Assembly (NCBI GenBank): GCA_963729275.1
Contig: CAVSNH010000013.1
Span: 1,240,001 to 1,304,000, forward strand
DNA length: 64,000 nt
Direction of reading: 5' to 3'
DNA from: CAVSNH01 sp963729275
GTDB lineage: Bacteria > Actinomycetota > Acidimicrobiia > Acidimicrobiales > RAAP-2
Each line of letters begins with the position of its first letter. The stretch's first letter is position 1. Positions 54,078-61,014 of this stretch are shown here, piece after piece. The position numbers were made by a program, and so were the translations under genes. Under the pieces are notes generated by a model. That model ran no database searches and was not told where the DNA came from. It saw only the letters and a list, made by a program, of their open reading frames with translations.

Positions 54078-54468
54078 CAGATCCTCCGTCGATGCAGAGG
54101 GTAGGAATGTTCAGAATCTACTGGCGAGCGAGGCCAGGAGTCGTGTGGCGGATAGCGTCATGGCGCCAAGAGGGTTGTGACATCGATTGTCGAGCGCGGG
54201 TTTTCGGCTTTGGTCGGACGCACAGGTCAGATCACGAGCCGAGTTCATCAAAGGCCACCGTGATGGCTTGTCCGGGTCGTGTATCGACTCCAAGCTCAAA
54301 GTGCCCTCGACGAAGGCTGGCGGACGAGGGTGTGTGCCAAACCCCCGTGGCCTGGCCGAGGGGATGAGCATCATCAGTCGACTCGGTCGCCTGGAGAGAG
54401 TGCGGCCGGGACCATCGGTCGATACTCGAGTCCAACAGGTCCGCGTGGGATTCCGTACACGCCGTCAG
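54078..54468. other. Gap between exporter and LLM oxidoreductase
   Basis: Some 390 bp upstream of the leftward exporter. Short frames on both strands have no recognisable content or ribosome site. It contains the exporter promoter at its left end; the remainder shows nothing I can name. Confidence 0.4.
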
Positions 54469-55251
54469 TCACGGCGCCCGGTCGCCTGAGACTGCGCTAG
54501 CCAGTCGTCGGATCCCGTCGGCGAACGGAGGCGCTACGTACACGATGAGTCGATCGACATCCAGTTCTGCCCACTGCCGAGTCTGCTCGGGTACCGATCG
54601 GAGCGAGGCGGCAAGCAAGAATTGGTGCGGGTCGCGCCCTGCTCGCTCGTGCGCTTCTCGAGCAATTGTCGCGAGCTCGGGAAGCCTTGCGCCGGCCCGG
54701 ACGCAGATGCCGTCGCCGATTCTGCCGGCCAGCTCGGCCATCTTGGGACCAAGTGCCGCGATCAAGATTGGCGGTAGTGGGGTCGGAGTCAAAAACCCGG
54801 CTTTTCCCGTCGCCCCGCCCGACCACACATCTCGCAGCGTCTCGACAGTCCGCTCGACAGCCCGCCGGCGCTCGGGGTCGCTTGCCACGGTGCGGCCCAG
54901 CGCTTCCTGCTCGAGCCCGTAGACAGTGCCCGACCGGCCGCCGGCGCCAATCCCCAGCACGAGACGGCCGCCGCTCACTTCCTGCAATGTCGCGGCCATG
55001 ACCGCCAGAGTCCCGGCATCGCGATTGGCGACATTGAGCACAAGAGGTCCGAGCACCACCCGGGGAACCGTGCTGGCGAGGGCCGACAGGACCGTCCAGC
55101 ATTCGAGGACGTGCGTTGCTCCCTGGACCAACCCGCTGAGATGGTCGTTCAGCCACACGCCGTCGAGACCGGCTTCTTCGGCGGCCTGGGCAGCGTGCCG
55201 GACATCAGTCCACCGCGTGCCAAAGCCGTCCAGGAGAACGTCGACGTCCAT
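54469..55251 (-). CDS. LLM-class (F420-dependent) oxidoreductase
   Basis: A 260-residue luciferase-like TIM-barrel protein, shorter than the 350-residue relative at 36724. Landmarks are AEEAGLDGVWLNDHL near the start, SGGRLVLGIGAGG in the cofactor loop, and PPILIAALGPKMAELAG. It probably uses F420 (or FMN). ATG at 55251 begins the homologous part; no good ribosome site is seen. A (GTCA)n tract lies 126 bp upstream and could affect its promoter. Confidence 0.85.
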   Translation of the reverse strand: MDVDVLLDGFGTRWTDVRHAAQAAEEAGLDGVWLNDHLSGLVQGATHVLECWTVLSALASTVPRVVLGPLVLNVANRDAGTLAVMAATLQEVSGGRLVLGIGAGGRSGTVYGLEQEALGRTVASDPERRRAVERTVETLRDVWSGGATGKAGFLTPTPLPPILIAALGPKMAELAGRIGDGICVRAGARLPELATIAREAHERAGRDPHQFLLAASLRSVPEQTRQWAELDVDRLIVYVAPPFADGIRRLASAVSGDRAP

Positions 55252-55376
55252 GCTCGAACTTAACCAGCTTCTGGACCACTTGGAAGTCGATGGAAATGGA
55301 GCGTAGGAGGGGCACGACGTCGTCGCCATCGGTCAAGGCCTTGGCGGCGTCAGCGTTGGTTGGTCAGAGTCAGGCC

Positions 55377-55414
55377 GTCAGTCAGTCAGTCAGTCAGTCA
55401 GTCAGTCAGTCAGT
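55377..55414 (+). repeat. (GTCA)9.5 tetranucleotide microsatellite
   Basis: Thirty-eight bases of uninterrupted GTCA units. Such tracts are prone to slippage and mediate phase variation in some bacteria. It lies between two divergent genes, 126 bp from the LLM start and 410 bp from the acyl-CoA synthetase start. A two-unit version occurs at about 57455-57462. Confidence 0.95.
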
Positions 55415-55571
55415 GGGCTTCCGACAAAACGCCTGCCACCTGGTGTTAGGGCTGCCGATCTGGCTCCACCTTTCACGCTATTGACCCGATTTTCCACATT
55501 GTTGTACGTGCAATTAAGCAACGAGAATCCCAGATCACTCGCGGATGATTTCTTGGCACCCGCAGGGTTCC
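55415..55571 (+). repeat. Left copy of a diverged block flanking the acyl-CoA synthetase gene
   Basis: Following the GTCA tract come, in order, GGGCTTCCGAC, CCGATTTTCC (55486), CAATTAAGC (55511) and GGATGATTTCTTGGCACCC (from 55543). The same markers occur in the same order, in altered form, at 57463-57658 on the other side of the synthetase gene. Confidence 0.4.
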
Positions 55572-55823
55572 GACCCGGTGGGCGACCAGCTGCACCCGTG
55601 AACCTCCGGTGCCTATCCACGGTCTCCTGCGGCAACACGAGCCCAACGGGGAGGCCTTCGGTCACGTGGACGCGGGCGGGCGTCGCCTTTGCCAACCACG
55701 GCGCCCGCGGTCGGCTGCGCCTTCGTCCGGAACCACCTCGAGAGTCAGGCCGTGCCCCTCTTGGGGGCCGCCCTCGTCGGAGGGCTTCATTGCTGTCTCG
55801 AATCTGCTACCACTGGTTGTGCG

Positions 55824-57377
55824 ATGTACGCGGCACGACACGTCGAAAAGGATCCGGACAAGCCAGCCATCGTTATGGCCCGGAGCGGCGAGGTAGTGAC
55901 CTTCGCCGAGTATGAGGCCGCTGCCAACCGGTTTGCCCACTTCCTGCGAGAGGTCGGTCTGCGCCGCGGCGACCACATGGCTGTCTTCATGGAGAACGAC
56001 CCGCTCATGCTCATCGCCGAAGGCGGTGCGGAGCGGACAGGCCTCTACTACACGTGCGTGAACTCCTACCTCTCCCCCGAGGAGGTCGCCTACATCGTCA
56101 ACGACTGCGAGGCACGGGTGGTGGTGACCTCGGCGGACAAGGCGGGGGTGGCCGCCGAGCTTCCTGCCATGTGCCCTCGTGTCGACCGATGGCTGATGAC
56201 CGGGACTGACGGTGATCCGGAAGGTCCCTACCAGCGATGGGAGGAGGCGGTCGGTGGCCTTCCCGCCGAACCCGTCCCGGACGAGCAGCTGGGCACACCG
56301 ATGCTCTACTCGTCGGGAACAACGGGACGCCCAAAGGGCATCCTCCGCCCCCTGCCCGACGCCCGTCCCGGCGACGAGCAACTCGCTTTCGCCCGGATCA
56401 TCGCCCTCTGGCGGTTCCGGGAGGAAATGGTCTACCTGTCGCCCGCGCCGCTCTACCACTCGGCGCCGCAAATGAGTGTGGCCCTGACTCTCCGCCTCGG
56501 ATCTACGGCCGTTGTCATGGAGCACTTCGATCCCGCCGAGTACCTCGAGCTGATCGACCGCCACCACGTCACGCACACACAGGTCGTGCCCACCATGTTC
56601 TCCCGCCTCCTCAAACTGCCGCAGGGTGTCCGCGAGGCCGCCGACCTTTCCTCGCTGGAGTACGTCATCCACGCCGCGGCGCCGTGCCCTGTCCCGGTGA
56701 AGGAGCAGATCATCGACTGGTTCGGCCCCGTCATCCTCGAGTACTACGCCGCCACCGAGGGTAACGGCTGCACGTTCTGCGACTCGGAGCAGTGGCTGGC
56801 GCACAAGGGGACGGTCGGTTTCCCCATCCTGGGCGAGGTCCTCATCCTCGACGAAGGGGGTCACCCTCGTCCGACCGGTACGGCCGGCACGGTCTGGTTC
56901 CGCGGCGCCACCCACTTCGAGTACTTCAACGATCCCATCCGGACCGCCGAAGCCAAGAACGCGATGGGTGACGCCAGCACGGTCGGGGACGTGGGCTACC
57001 TCGACGAGGATGGCTATCTCTACCTGACCGACCGCCAGACCCACATGATCATCTCGGGCGGCGTCAACGTCTATCCCCAGGAGGCCGAGAACCTCCTCGT
57101 CACCCACCCGAAGGTCATGGACGCCGCCGTCATCGGCGTGCCTGACGAGGACCTCGGCGAGGCAGTCATGGCCGTCGTGCAGCCCATGGATGGCATCGAA
57201 CCCGGCCCCGACCTCGAACGCGAGCTCGTTGCCTTCTGCCGCGACCACATCGCCCACTTCAAGTGCCCGCGGACGGTCGACTTCGTGGACGAGCTGCCCC
57301 GGCTGCCGACGGGGAAGCTCTACAAGCGAGTGTTGCGCGACCGCTACTGGGCCGGCCACAACTCCCGCATCGTCTGA
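55824..57377 (+). CDS. Acyl-CoA synthetase (FadD-like, AMP-binding)
   Basis: A 517-residue ANL-superfamily ligase. The ATP loop is MLYSSGTTGRPKGILRP, A5 is EYYAATEGNG, the hinge GDVGYLDEDGYLYLTDRQTH, followed by MIISGGVNVYPQEAE and a C-terminal LPTGKLYKRVLRD with the catalytic Lys. It activates an acid to its CoA thioester. ATG at 55824 (MYAARHVEKDPDKPAIVM) matches the usual N-terminus; a longer frame from 55689 enters repeat sequence. It stands alone, flanked on both sides by diverged repeat blocks. Confidence 0.92.
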   Translation: MYAARHVEKDPDKPAIVMARSGEVVTFAEYEAAANRFAHFLREVGLRRGDHMAVFMENDPLMLIAEGGAERTGLYYTCVNSYLSPEEVAYIVNDCEARVVVTSADKAGVAAELPAMCPRVDRWLMTGTDGDPEGPYQRWEEAVGGLPAEPVPDEQLGTPMLYSSGTTGRPKGILRPLPDARPGDEQLAFARIIALWRFREEMVYLSPAPLYHSAPQMSVALTLRLGSTAVVMEHFDPAEYLELIDRHHVTHTQVVPTMFSRLLKLPQGVREAADLSSLEYVIHAAAPCPVPVKEQIIDWFGPVILEYYAATEGNGCTFCDSEQWLAHKGTVGFPILGEVLILDEGGHPRPTGTAGTVWFRGATHFEYFNDPIRTAEAKNAMGDASTVGDVGYLDEDGYLYLTDRQTHMIISGGVNVYPQEAENLLVTHPKVMDAAVIGVPDEDLGEAVMAVVQPMDGIEPGPDLERELVAFCRDHIAHFKCPRTVDFVDELPRLPTGKLYKRVLRDRYWAGHNSRIV

Positions 57378-57462
57378 TCCCGCCGTATCGGGGTGAGCCC
57401 GCACGTCGCCGGCTGGTGGCGGGCTCGGCCGGTCGGTGCCTGTAAGTAAGTGGGTCAGTCAG

Positions 57463-57658
57463 TTGGCTACCGACTAATCCCACCTATTCAGGGGTGATTG
57501 AGCGACCCCTGATATCCGATTTCCCATGCCGCTGCTCTCGCTTTCCCACTTCCTTATGGGCGCAACTAATGCGGAAAACATCCTGGTCAGCGCTTGACGG
57601 ATGAGATTTTCGGCACCCACAAGGTGCCGGATGAGATTGTCGGCACCCACAATGTCGA
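57463..57658 (+). repeat. Right copy of the diverged flanking block
   Basis: Contains TTGGCTACCGAC (57463), CCGATTTCCCA (57516), CAACTAATGC (57563) and GGATGAGATTTTCGGCACCC (from 57599), collinear with 55415-55571 though spacing differs. Confidence 0.4.
57599..57658 (+). repeat. Two tandem 30-bp repeats resembling multiple terminal repeats of a transposon
   Basis: GGATGAGATT-T-TCGGCACCCACAA at 57599-57628 is followed directly by GGATGAGATT-G-TCGGCACCCACAA at 57629-57658, differing at a few positions. A third, weaker copy lies at 55543-55571. Multiple short repeats like this are found at the ends of IS21-like and some other transposons, but no transposase gene is present. Confidence 0.6.
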
Positions 57659-57686
57659 ATGCGGGCCTGGTCGAATGTGGGCCTGG
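57655..57686 (+). repeat. Two tandem 16-bp repeats
   Basis: TCGAATGCGGGCCTGG (57655-57670) is followed by TCGAATGTGGGCCTGG (57671-57686), one difference in sixteen. It lies next to the 30-bp tandem repeat and overlaps it by four bases. Confidence 0.85.
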
Positions 57687-57829
57687 CCGGCTGCCGGCGA
57701 GTGCCCCGCCATTGAGCCGTCCCGCTCCGCGCCACGAGGCGGGATGGGTGCAGCCGTCTGGTTAGCCCTCTAGGAGATGCCAGATGGTTTGGCGGTGGCT
57801 AGAGCATCCTCACGGAATCCGAGAGGTCG

Positions 57830-58165
57830 TCATCGTCGAGAAGCACACTTGACACAGAGGCGGCTGGCCGGAATGGCCTCCAATCGAGCCGGCGCAATCA
57901 TCTCACCGCAGGACTCGCATCGTCCGTATGCGCCGCGGTCCAACTTCTCGATCGCCCCCTCTACGTCGTTGAGAGCGTCTTGCAGCTGCTCTCCTGTCGA
58001 TCTCCCTTCGCCTCGCCATGCAACGACCTGGCTGGAGTCGAGCACTGCACTGACACCCGGTCGTTGATCTTTGATGACCCCGAGGTCGATCAGCTTCTCG
58101 ACCAGCTCGGAACGCTCATTCAGGAGCAAGGATCTGTATTTTTCAAGGTCACAGTCATCCGACAC
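57830..58165 (-). CDS. DksA/TraR C4-type zinc finger protein
   Basis: A 111-residue protein with a helical N-terminal coiled-coil (LEKYRSLLLNERSELVEKL) and a C-terminal C4 zinc finger: GRCESCGEMI and RLCVKCASR, with the helix GAIEKLDRGAYGRC leading in. DksA/TraR proteins bind the RNA polymerase secondary channel. The acidic coiled-coil tip of true DksA is not obvious, so it may be a TraR-like or regulatory relative. Start is GTG at 58165; TATCCT lies six bases upstream, compatible with a leaderless mRNA. Confidence 0.9.
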   Translation of the reverse strand: MSDDCDLEKYRSLLLNERSELVEKLIDLGVIKDQRPGVSAVLDSSQVVAWRGEGRSTGEQLQDALNDVEGAIEKLDRGAYGRCESCGEMIAPARLEAIPASRLCVKCASRR

Positions 58166-58171
58166 GAGCTC

Positions 58172-58177
58172 AGGATA
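58172..58177 (-). promoter_or_regulatory. Candidate -10 for leaderless DksA-like mRNA
   Basis: TATCCT on the minus strand, six bases before the GTG at 58165. It is close to the consensus TATAAT-type hexamer, and its spacing equals that at the other leaderless candidates. Confidence 0.45.
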
Positions 58178-58292
58178 GCAAGATGGGTGTGTGTTCCTAC
58201 GATAGATAAGTTGCTCAGGGCGAGGGGGGGTCGGGTCGGTATCTTCAGAGCCGGGGTCTCTTGCCCATCATCTCCGTTACGCCTCGCACATT

Positions 58293-58530
58293 TCATCCAT
58301 CGCCCGCATGGGGCGCGGTAATCGGCAACACGCTGGCCGTACGGCCCAGCTCGGCTTGCGGCTCGGCGATCGCCTGGCCCCAATCTTCGGCCGCGTGTTG
58401 GTAGTGCAAGGCCGCCGCCGGTGACTTGTGACCCGCTCGTCGCATCAACTCGGTCACCGAGGCGCGGGAGGCGTGTCCAGCATGGCATCCAGTCCCAACG
58501 GCACCACTGTGGCCCAGGTGGCCGGACGTC
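58293..58530 (-). pseudogene. Tyrosine recombinase (phage integrase) C-terminal remnant
   Basis: The last ~56 codons before the stop at 58293 encode SVTELMRRAGHKSPAAALHY, followed by QHAAED, the C-terminal catalytic region of a tyrosine recombinase including the nucleophilic Tyr and the preceding GH. Upstream, from about 58464 to 58530, HDVR and WATVVPLG-like pieces of the HxxR region appear in other frames, showing frameshifts. There is no start, no N-terminal domain and no intact HxxR, so it is a broken remnant. It abuts the TIR pseudogene. Confidence 0.75.
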
Positions 58531-58803
58531 GTGGATGGAGTTCCGCAGGTGCGGGCTGGCGGACAGCGACTCGTTGTCCGGGAAGACCGAAAGGGCATGC
58601 ACTCGTTACCACGGCTTGGCGAATCCTTGGAGCGCACGCTGGAGGGCGGGGGCGAGTTCGCCGTCGACCGCATGGCTGTAGGAAATGAACGCCTGGTAGG
58701 CCCTCCGGCTCGGGGTCGAAGCGGTGGCCGTAGGCCGCGACCTCGTCGTTCGGGAGCGTGACCCACCGCTCGCGAGACCGCCATCGTCCAGTTCACTCGC
58801 CAT
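58531..58803 (-). pseudogene. TIR-domain protein N-terminal remnant with nonsense mutation
   Basis: From an ATG at 58803 the frame reaches RAYQAFISYSHAVDGELAPA and GFAKPW, the typical opening of actinobacterial TIR proteins. A TAA stop (58606-58608) occurs exactly where homologues have Tyr (PWYR). In the same frame beyond the stop the sequence resumes as HALSVFPDNESLSASPHLRN, the next conserved TIR segment, then ends at the integrase remnant. A single TAC-to-TAA change is the simplest explanation, followed by truncation. The catalytic Glu region is missing, so no NADase activity is expected. Confidence 0.78.
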
Positions 58804-58928
58804 TCCGTAAGCCCCCCGGCGGGCGACGCCACACGAGGGCCCGGCCGTTAACCAACCCGTTAGTCTTCGAGCAGTGGTGGAGGTCGCTGCTCTCAACAGG
58901 ACAGTGGGCGGGTGAACCGGTGGTACGA

Positions 58929-59357
58929 ATGCGGCTCGTCGATTCGTCGGACCCCGGGGCGATCAGCCGGGACGAGGCGGCACGAGTGCTCGTCGAGCGG
59001 GCCGTCCTGACGAGGCTCGTCATACGCGAGGTGGTTGAAGCGCCCGATCCACCGACCGGACGTCGAACGGCCACGGCCCTCGACCTTCTTCTCGATTGGG
59101 TGCGGCGGACGTACCCGGAGGCGGTTCGAGTCGAGCCCCGTCCCGGCGACGGTCTCGAACTCATGCACGTCCCCCCCGGGTTGGAGGCCATCCAGCGTGA
59201 GATCGAGGACGGTGCCCGTGTCTGCGACCTGTTGTTCATGGCGTTCACCGCCGACACGCGGCGGCAGCTCACGGGCGACGTGCAGCGCCTTCGGCAGGGC
59301 ATCGACCACTACCTGACCGAACATCCCGATCCGATCCCGGTGAGCTGGAGGGTTTAG
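58929..59357 (+). CDS. Hypothetical protein
   Basis: A 142-residue protein with consistent GC-rich third positions. It is mixed alpha/beta in composition, with phrases DEAARVLVERAVLTRLVIRE, LDLLLDWVRRTYPEAVRVE and GLEAIQREIEDGARVCDLLF. No membrane segment, signal or known motif is visible. ATG at 58929 is proposed; the frame is open further upstream over non-coding-looking sequence. It follows the TIR pseudogene on the other strand. Function unknown. Confidence 0.55.
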   Translation: MRLVDSSDPGAISRDEAARVLVERAVLTRLVIREVVEAPDPPTGRRTATALDLLLDWVRRTYPEAVRVEPRPGDGLELMHVPPGLEAIQREIEDGARVCDLLFMAFTADTRRQLTGDVQRLRQGIDHYLTEHPDPIPVSWRV

Positions 59358-59492
59358 CACTTCTGGCGTGCTGCAGGGTCACAAGCAGGCCGACCACAGA
59401 GATCAGTCGAAGTGTCCGGTCAGGAAGAAGGTGAGCCGATGGTCCGTGCGGGTCGGGAATCGATGGCCGGAGTACCGGAGCGACCAGACCCG

Positions 59493-59684
59493 CTACTCGT
59501 GGATCCGCGATGATTCACCGTTCCCGTAGAGCCGCTCGTGCGGGCCGCCGATCTCGTGATACGGGTCCACCGCCGACTGGCACCGGGGGCACCTGGGATC
59601 GGACCTGCAGGCGTCGAGGGACACGACTCGGCCGCATCGCGGGCACTGGACCGGGAGCCAGCACCGATAGCGGAAGTCGGTCAT
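59493..59684 (-). CDS. Small double-CxxC zinc-ribbon protein
   Basis: A 63-residue protein with two CPRC knuckles (VQCPRCGRVVSLDAC and DPRCPRCQSAVDP), a classical zinc-ribbon arrangement, and a polar C-terminal tail. No ribosome site is seen before the ATG at 59684. It could be a stand-alone ribbon that binds nucleic acid or RNA polymerase. Function unknown. Confidence 0.5.
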   Translation of the reverse strand: MTDFRYRCWLPVQCPRCGRVVSLDACRSDPRCPRCQSAVDPYHEIGGPHERLYGNGESSRIHE

Positions 59685-59801
59685 GTTGGCGACGAACGGG
59701 ACCTCCCGTTGCCGGAAGCCGCACGAGCACGCCGAACCCAGGAGCCCACTCGCAGATTGTGCTGGGTGAGTCGGACGGAGATCAGCCGGCCAAGGGTCGA
59801 C

Positions 59802-60353
59802 TCAGAAGTGCGCGCTGCTCCAACCGCCCGAGAGCGTCGATCCGTCCGGCGGACCGTTGTCCGGGGCGTTGCAGGTGGTGGCCGCCCCGCTCTGGTGGCC
59901 GTACCACACCCCTGCCGACTGGATCCCCACTCCGTTGCTGAACGTCTCCGACCTCGAGCTGGCCACGTCGACCAGGTACCAGCAGGTGCCGGTGGTGGAC
60001 ACGGCCGCCAGGGTGACCGTCTGGTTCGTGTTGTCACCGCCATTGGAGACCCCGACCTGGTGCGCGCTCGGCACGGCATCGATGTCGGGCGCCAGCCAGG
60101 TTATGGACGTGGAAAACTGCTGGAGCTCGGCAGGGGCAGCCTGGCTGAAATCGTGCGTCTGCTGGTACTGGGTCTGGACTGCGCGAAGCGCCGTCTCGAG
60201 ATCCGCCTGAGCTGCCTGATCCCCCGATGAGGTCTGGCCCTGCCCGCCGGAGGACCGGCCCTGCCCGCCGGAGGATCCCGAGGACGAGCCGCAGGCCGCG
60301 AGGCACAACGCCAATGACACGGCCAGAACAAACCCGACCCGCCTCGCCGCCAC
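59802..60353 (-). CDS. Exported lipoprotein (hypothetical)
   Basis: A 183-residue predicted lipoprotein. A short positively charged start is followed by a hydrophobic core and the lipobox SLALCLAAC, then a Ser/Gly/Gln-rich linker (SSGGQG repeated). A globular region with TGTCWYLVDVASSRSE and SAGVWYGHQSG resembles a pilin-like head or prepilin-derived domain, but this is weak. GTG at 60353 is chosen because the signal peptide then has normal length and TATCAT lies six bases upstream. A longer frame to 60515 overlaps the sigma gene. Confidence 0.65.
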   Translation of the reverse strand: MAARRVGFVLAVSLALCLAACGSSSGSSGGQGRSSGGQGQTSSGDQAAQADLETALRAVQTQYQQTHDFSQAAPAELQQFSTSITWLAPDIDAVPSAHQVGVSNGGDNTNQTVTLAAVSTTGTCWYLVDVASSRSETFSNGVGIQSAGVWYGHQSGAATTCNAPDNGPPDGSTLSGGWSSAHF

Positions 60354-60359
60354 TCCGAG

Positions 60360-60365
60360 ATGATA
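60360..60365 (-). promoter_or_regulatory. Candidate -10 for leaderless lipoprotein mRNA
   Basis: TATCAT on the minus strand, six bases before GTG 60353, with the same geometry as at 14895, 17862 and 58172. Confidence 0.4.
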
Positions 60366-60420
60366 GGGCGCGCCACGAGGGCATGGCGGCGGTCCTCGGG
60401 AAGATGGTCCGCAGCTGTCC

Positions 60421-60876
60421 TTAGCTCGCGAGGAGCGCCCGGAGCTGGCGATGGGTCCGATGTCGCAGGACCCGGACTGCGGCCTCAGAGATCCCGAGTG
60501 CACCAGCCAGGTCACGTCCCCGGTAGATGCCCTCGAGCTCGAGGTCGATCAGCCGTCGCCGGTCGCCGCAGAGTTCGTCGATCCCTCGGCGGAGATCGTC
60601 GAGTTGTTGCTCCGACCACCGTTCCGGCTCGGTGTACCCGGGCCGGGTGTCGAGCCAGCGGCGGATGGCGCGGGCTTCGGACGCTTGGCGGCGCTGGCGG
60701 TCGCGCAGGGCGCTTCGCGAGGCCGCGTCCCAGTAGCCCTGGGGGTTGGTGAGAGCGCCCGGTTCCCGGCGCCCGACGACCCGTAGGAAGCCGTCTTGCA
60801 CGGCATCGTCATCTCCGACCCGCCGACGCTGCTCCGGCAGACCCTGGGCCATTTCCTGTCGCTCGTCCGAATCCAT
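60421..60876 (-). CDS. Short ECF-like RNA polymerase sigma factor
   Basis: A 151-residue sigma-70-family protein. The region-2-like part is DDAVQDGFLRVVGRRE followed by NPQGYWDAASRSALRDR; the region-4-like helix-turn-helix is GRDLAGALGISEAAVRVLRH, followed by RTHRQLRALL. It is shorter than typical ECF factors (about 170-200 residues), lacking the N-terminal half of region 2. ATG at 60876 is chosen; the open frame to 61341 overlaps the divergent gene. It may be specialised or need a partner. It diverges from the PcfJ-like gene. Confidence 0.75.
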   Translation of the reverse strand: MDSDERQEMAQGLPEQRRRVGDDDAVQDGFLRVVGRREPGALTNPQGYWDAASRSALRDRQRRQASEARAIRRWLDTRPGYTEPERWSEQQLDDLRRGIDELCGDRRRLIDLELEGIYRGRDLAGALGISEAAVRVLRHRTHRQLRALLAS

Positions 60877-61014
60877 CCGTCCTCGCCTTCCGGGCGCGTT
60901 CCAACGCCGCACCGAAAGCCGAGAAGGCGGATCTGTTACGTCACGTCCCCCAGTATGCCCGCTCATCGACGGGATGAAGCGTCGGGTAACGAAACGCGAG
61001 TCGGAGCGTCGTCC

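Larger units (their letters stand above)
55252..55823. other. Divergent intergenic region with tetranucleotide tract
   Basis: About 570 bp between the leftward LLM gene and the rightward acyl-CoA synthetase. It contains the (GTCA)n tract at 55377-55414, an AT-rich block around 55470-55550, and a copy of the GGATGA...GGCACCC repeat also found at 57599-57658. Open frames across it are repeat translations. Confidence 0.55.
57378..57829. other. Repeat-rich gap downstream of the acyl-CoA synthetase
   Basis: About 450 bp without a credible gene. It holds the short GTCA tract, the right copy of the diverged block, a 30-bp tandem repeat and a 16-bp tandem repeat. The minus-strand frame 57484-57735 merely translates these repeats. 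Confidence 0.6.

Noticed and set aside
55377..55414. Possible CRISPR or other regular array
   Set aside because: It is an uninterrupted 4-bp microsatellite without spacers, and no cas genes are nearby.
57484..57735. An 83-codon minus-strand frame
   Set aside because: It translates the tandem DNA repeats (HCGCRQSHP, PCGCRKSHP), so its open length is a by-product of the repeats.
60796..61014. N-terminal extension of the PcfJ-like protein from ATG 60796
   Set aside because: It would overlap the divergent sigma factor gene, and the extension is low-complexity without coding character.
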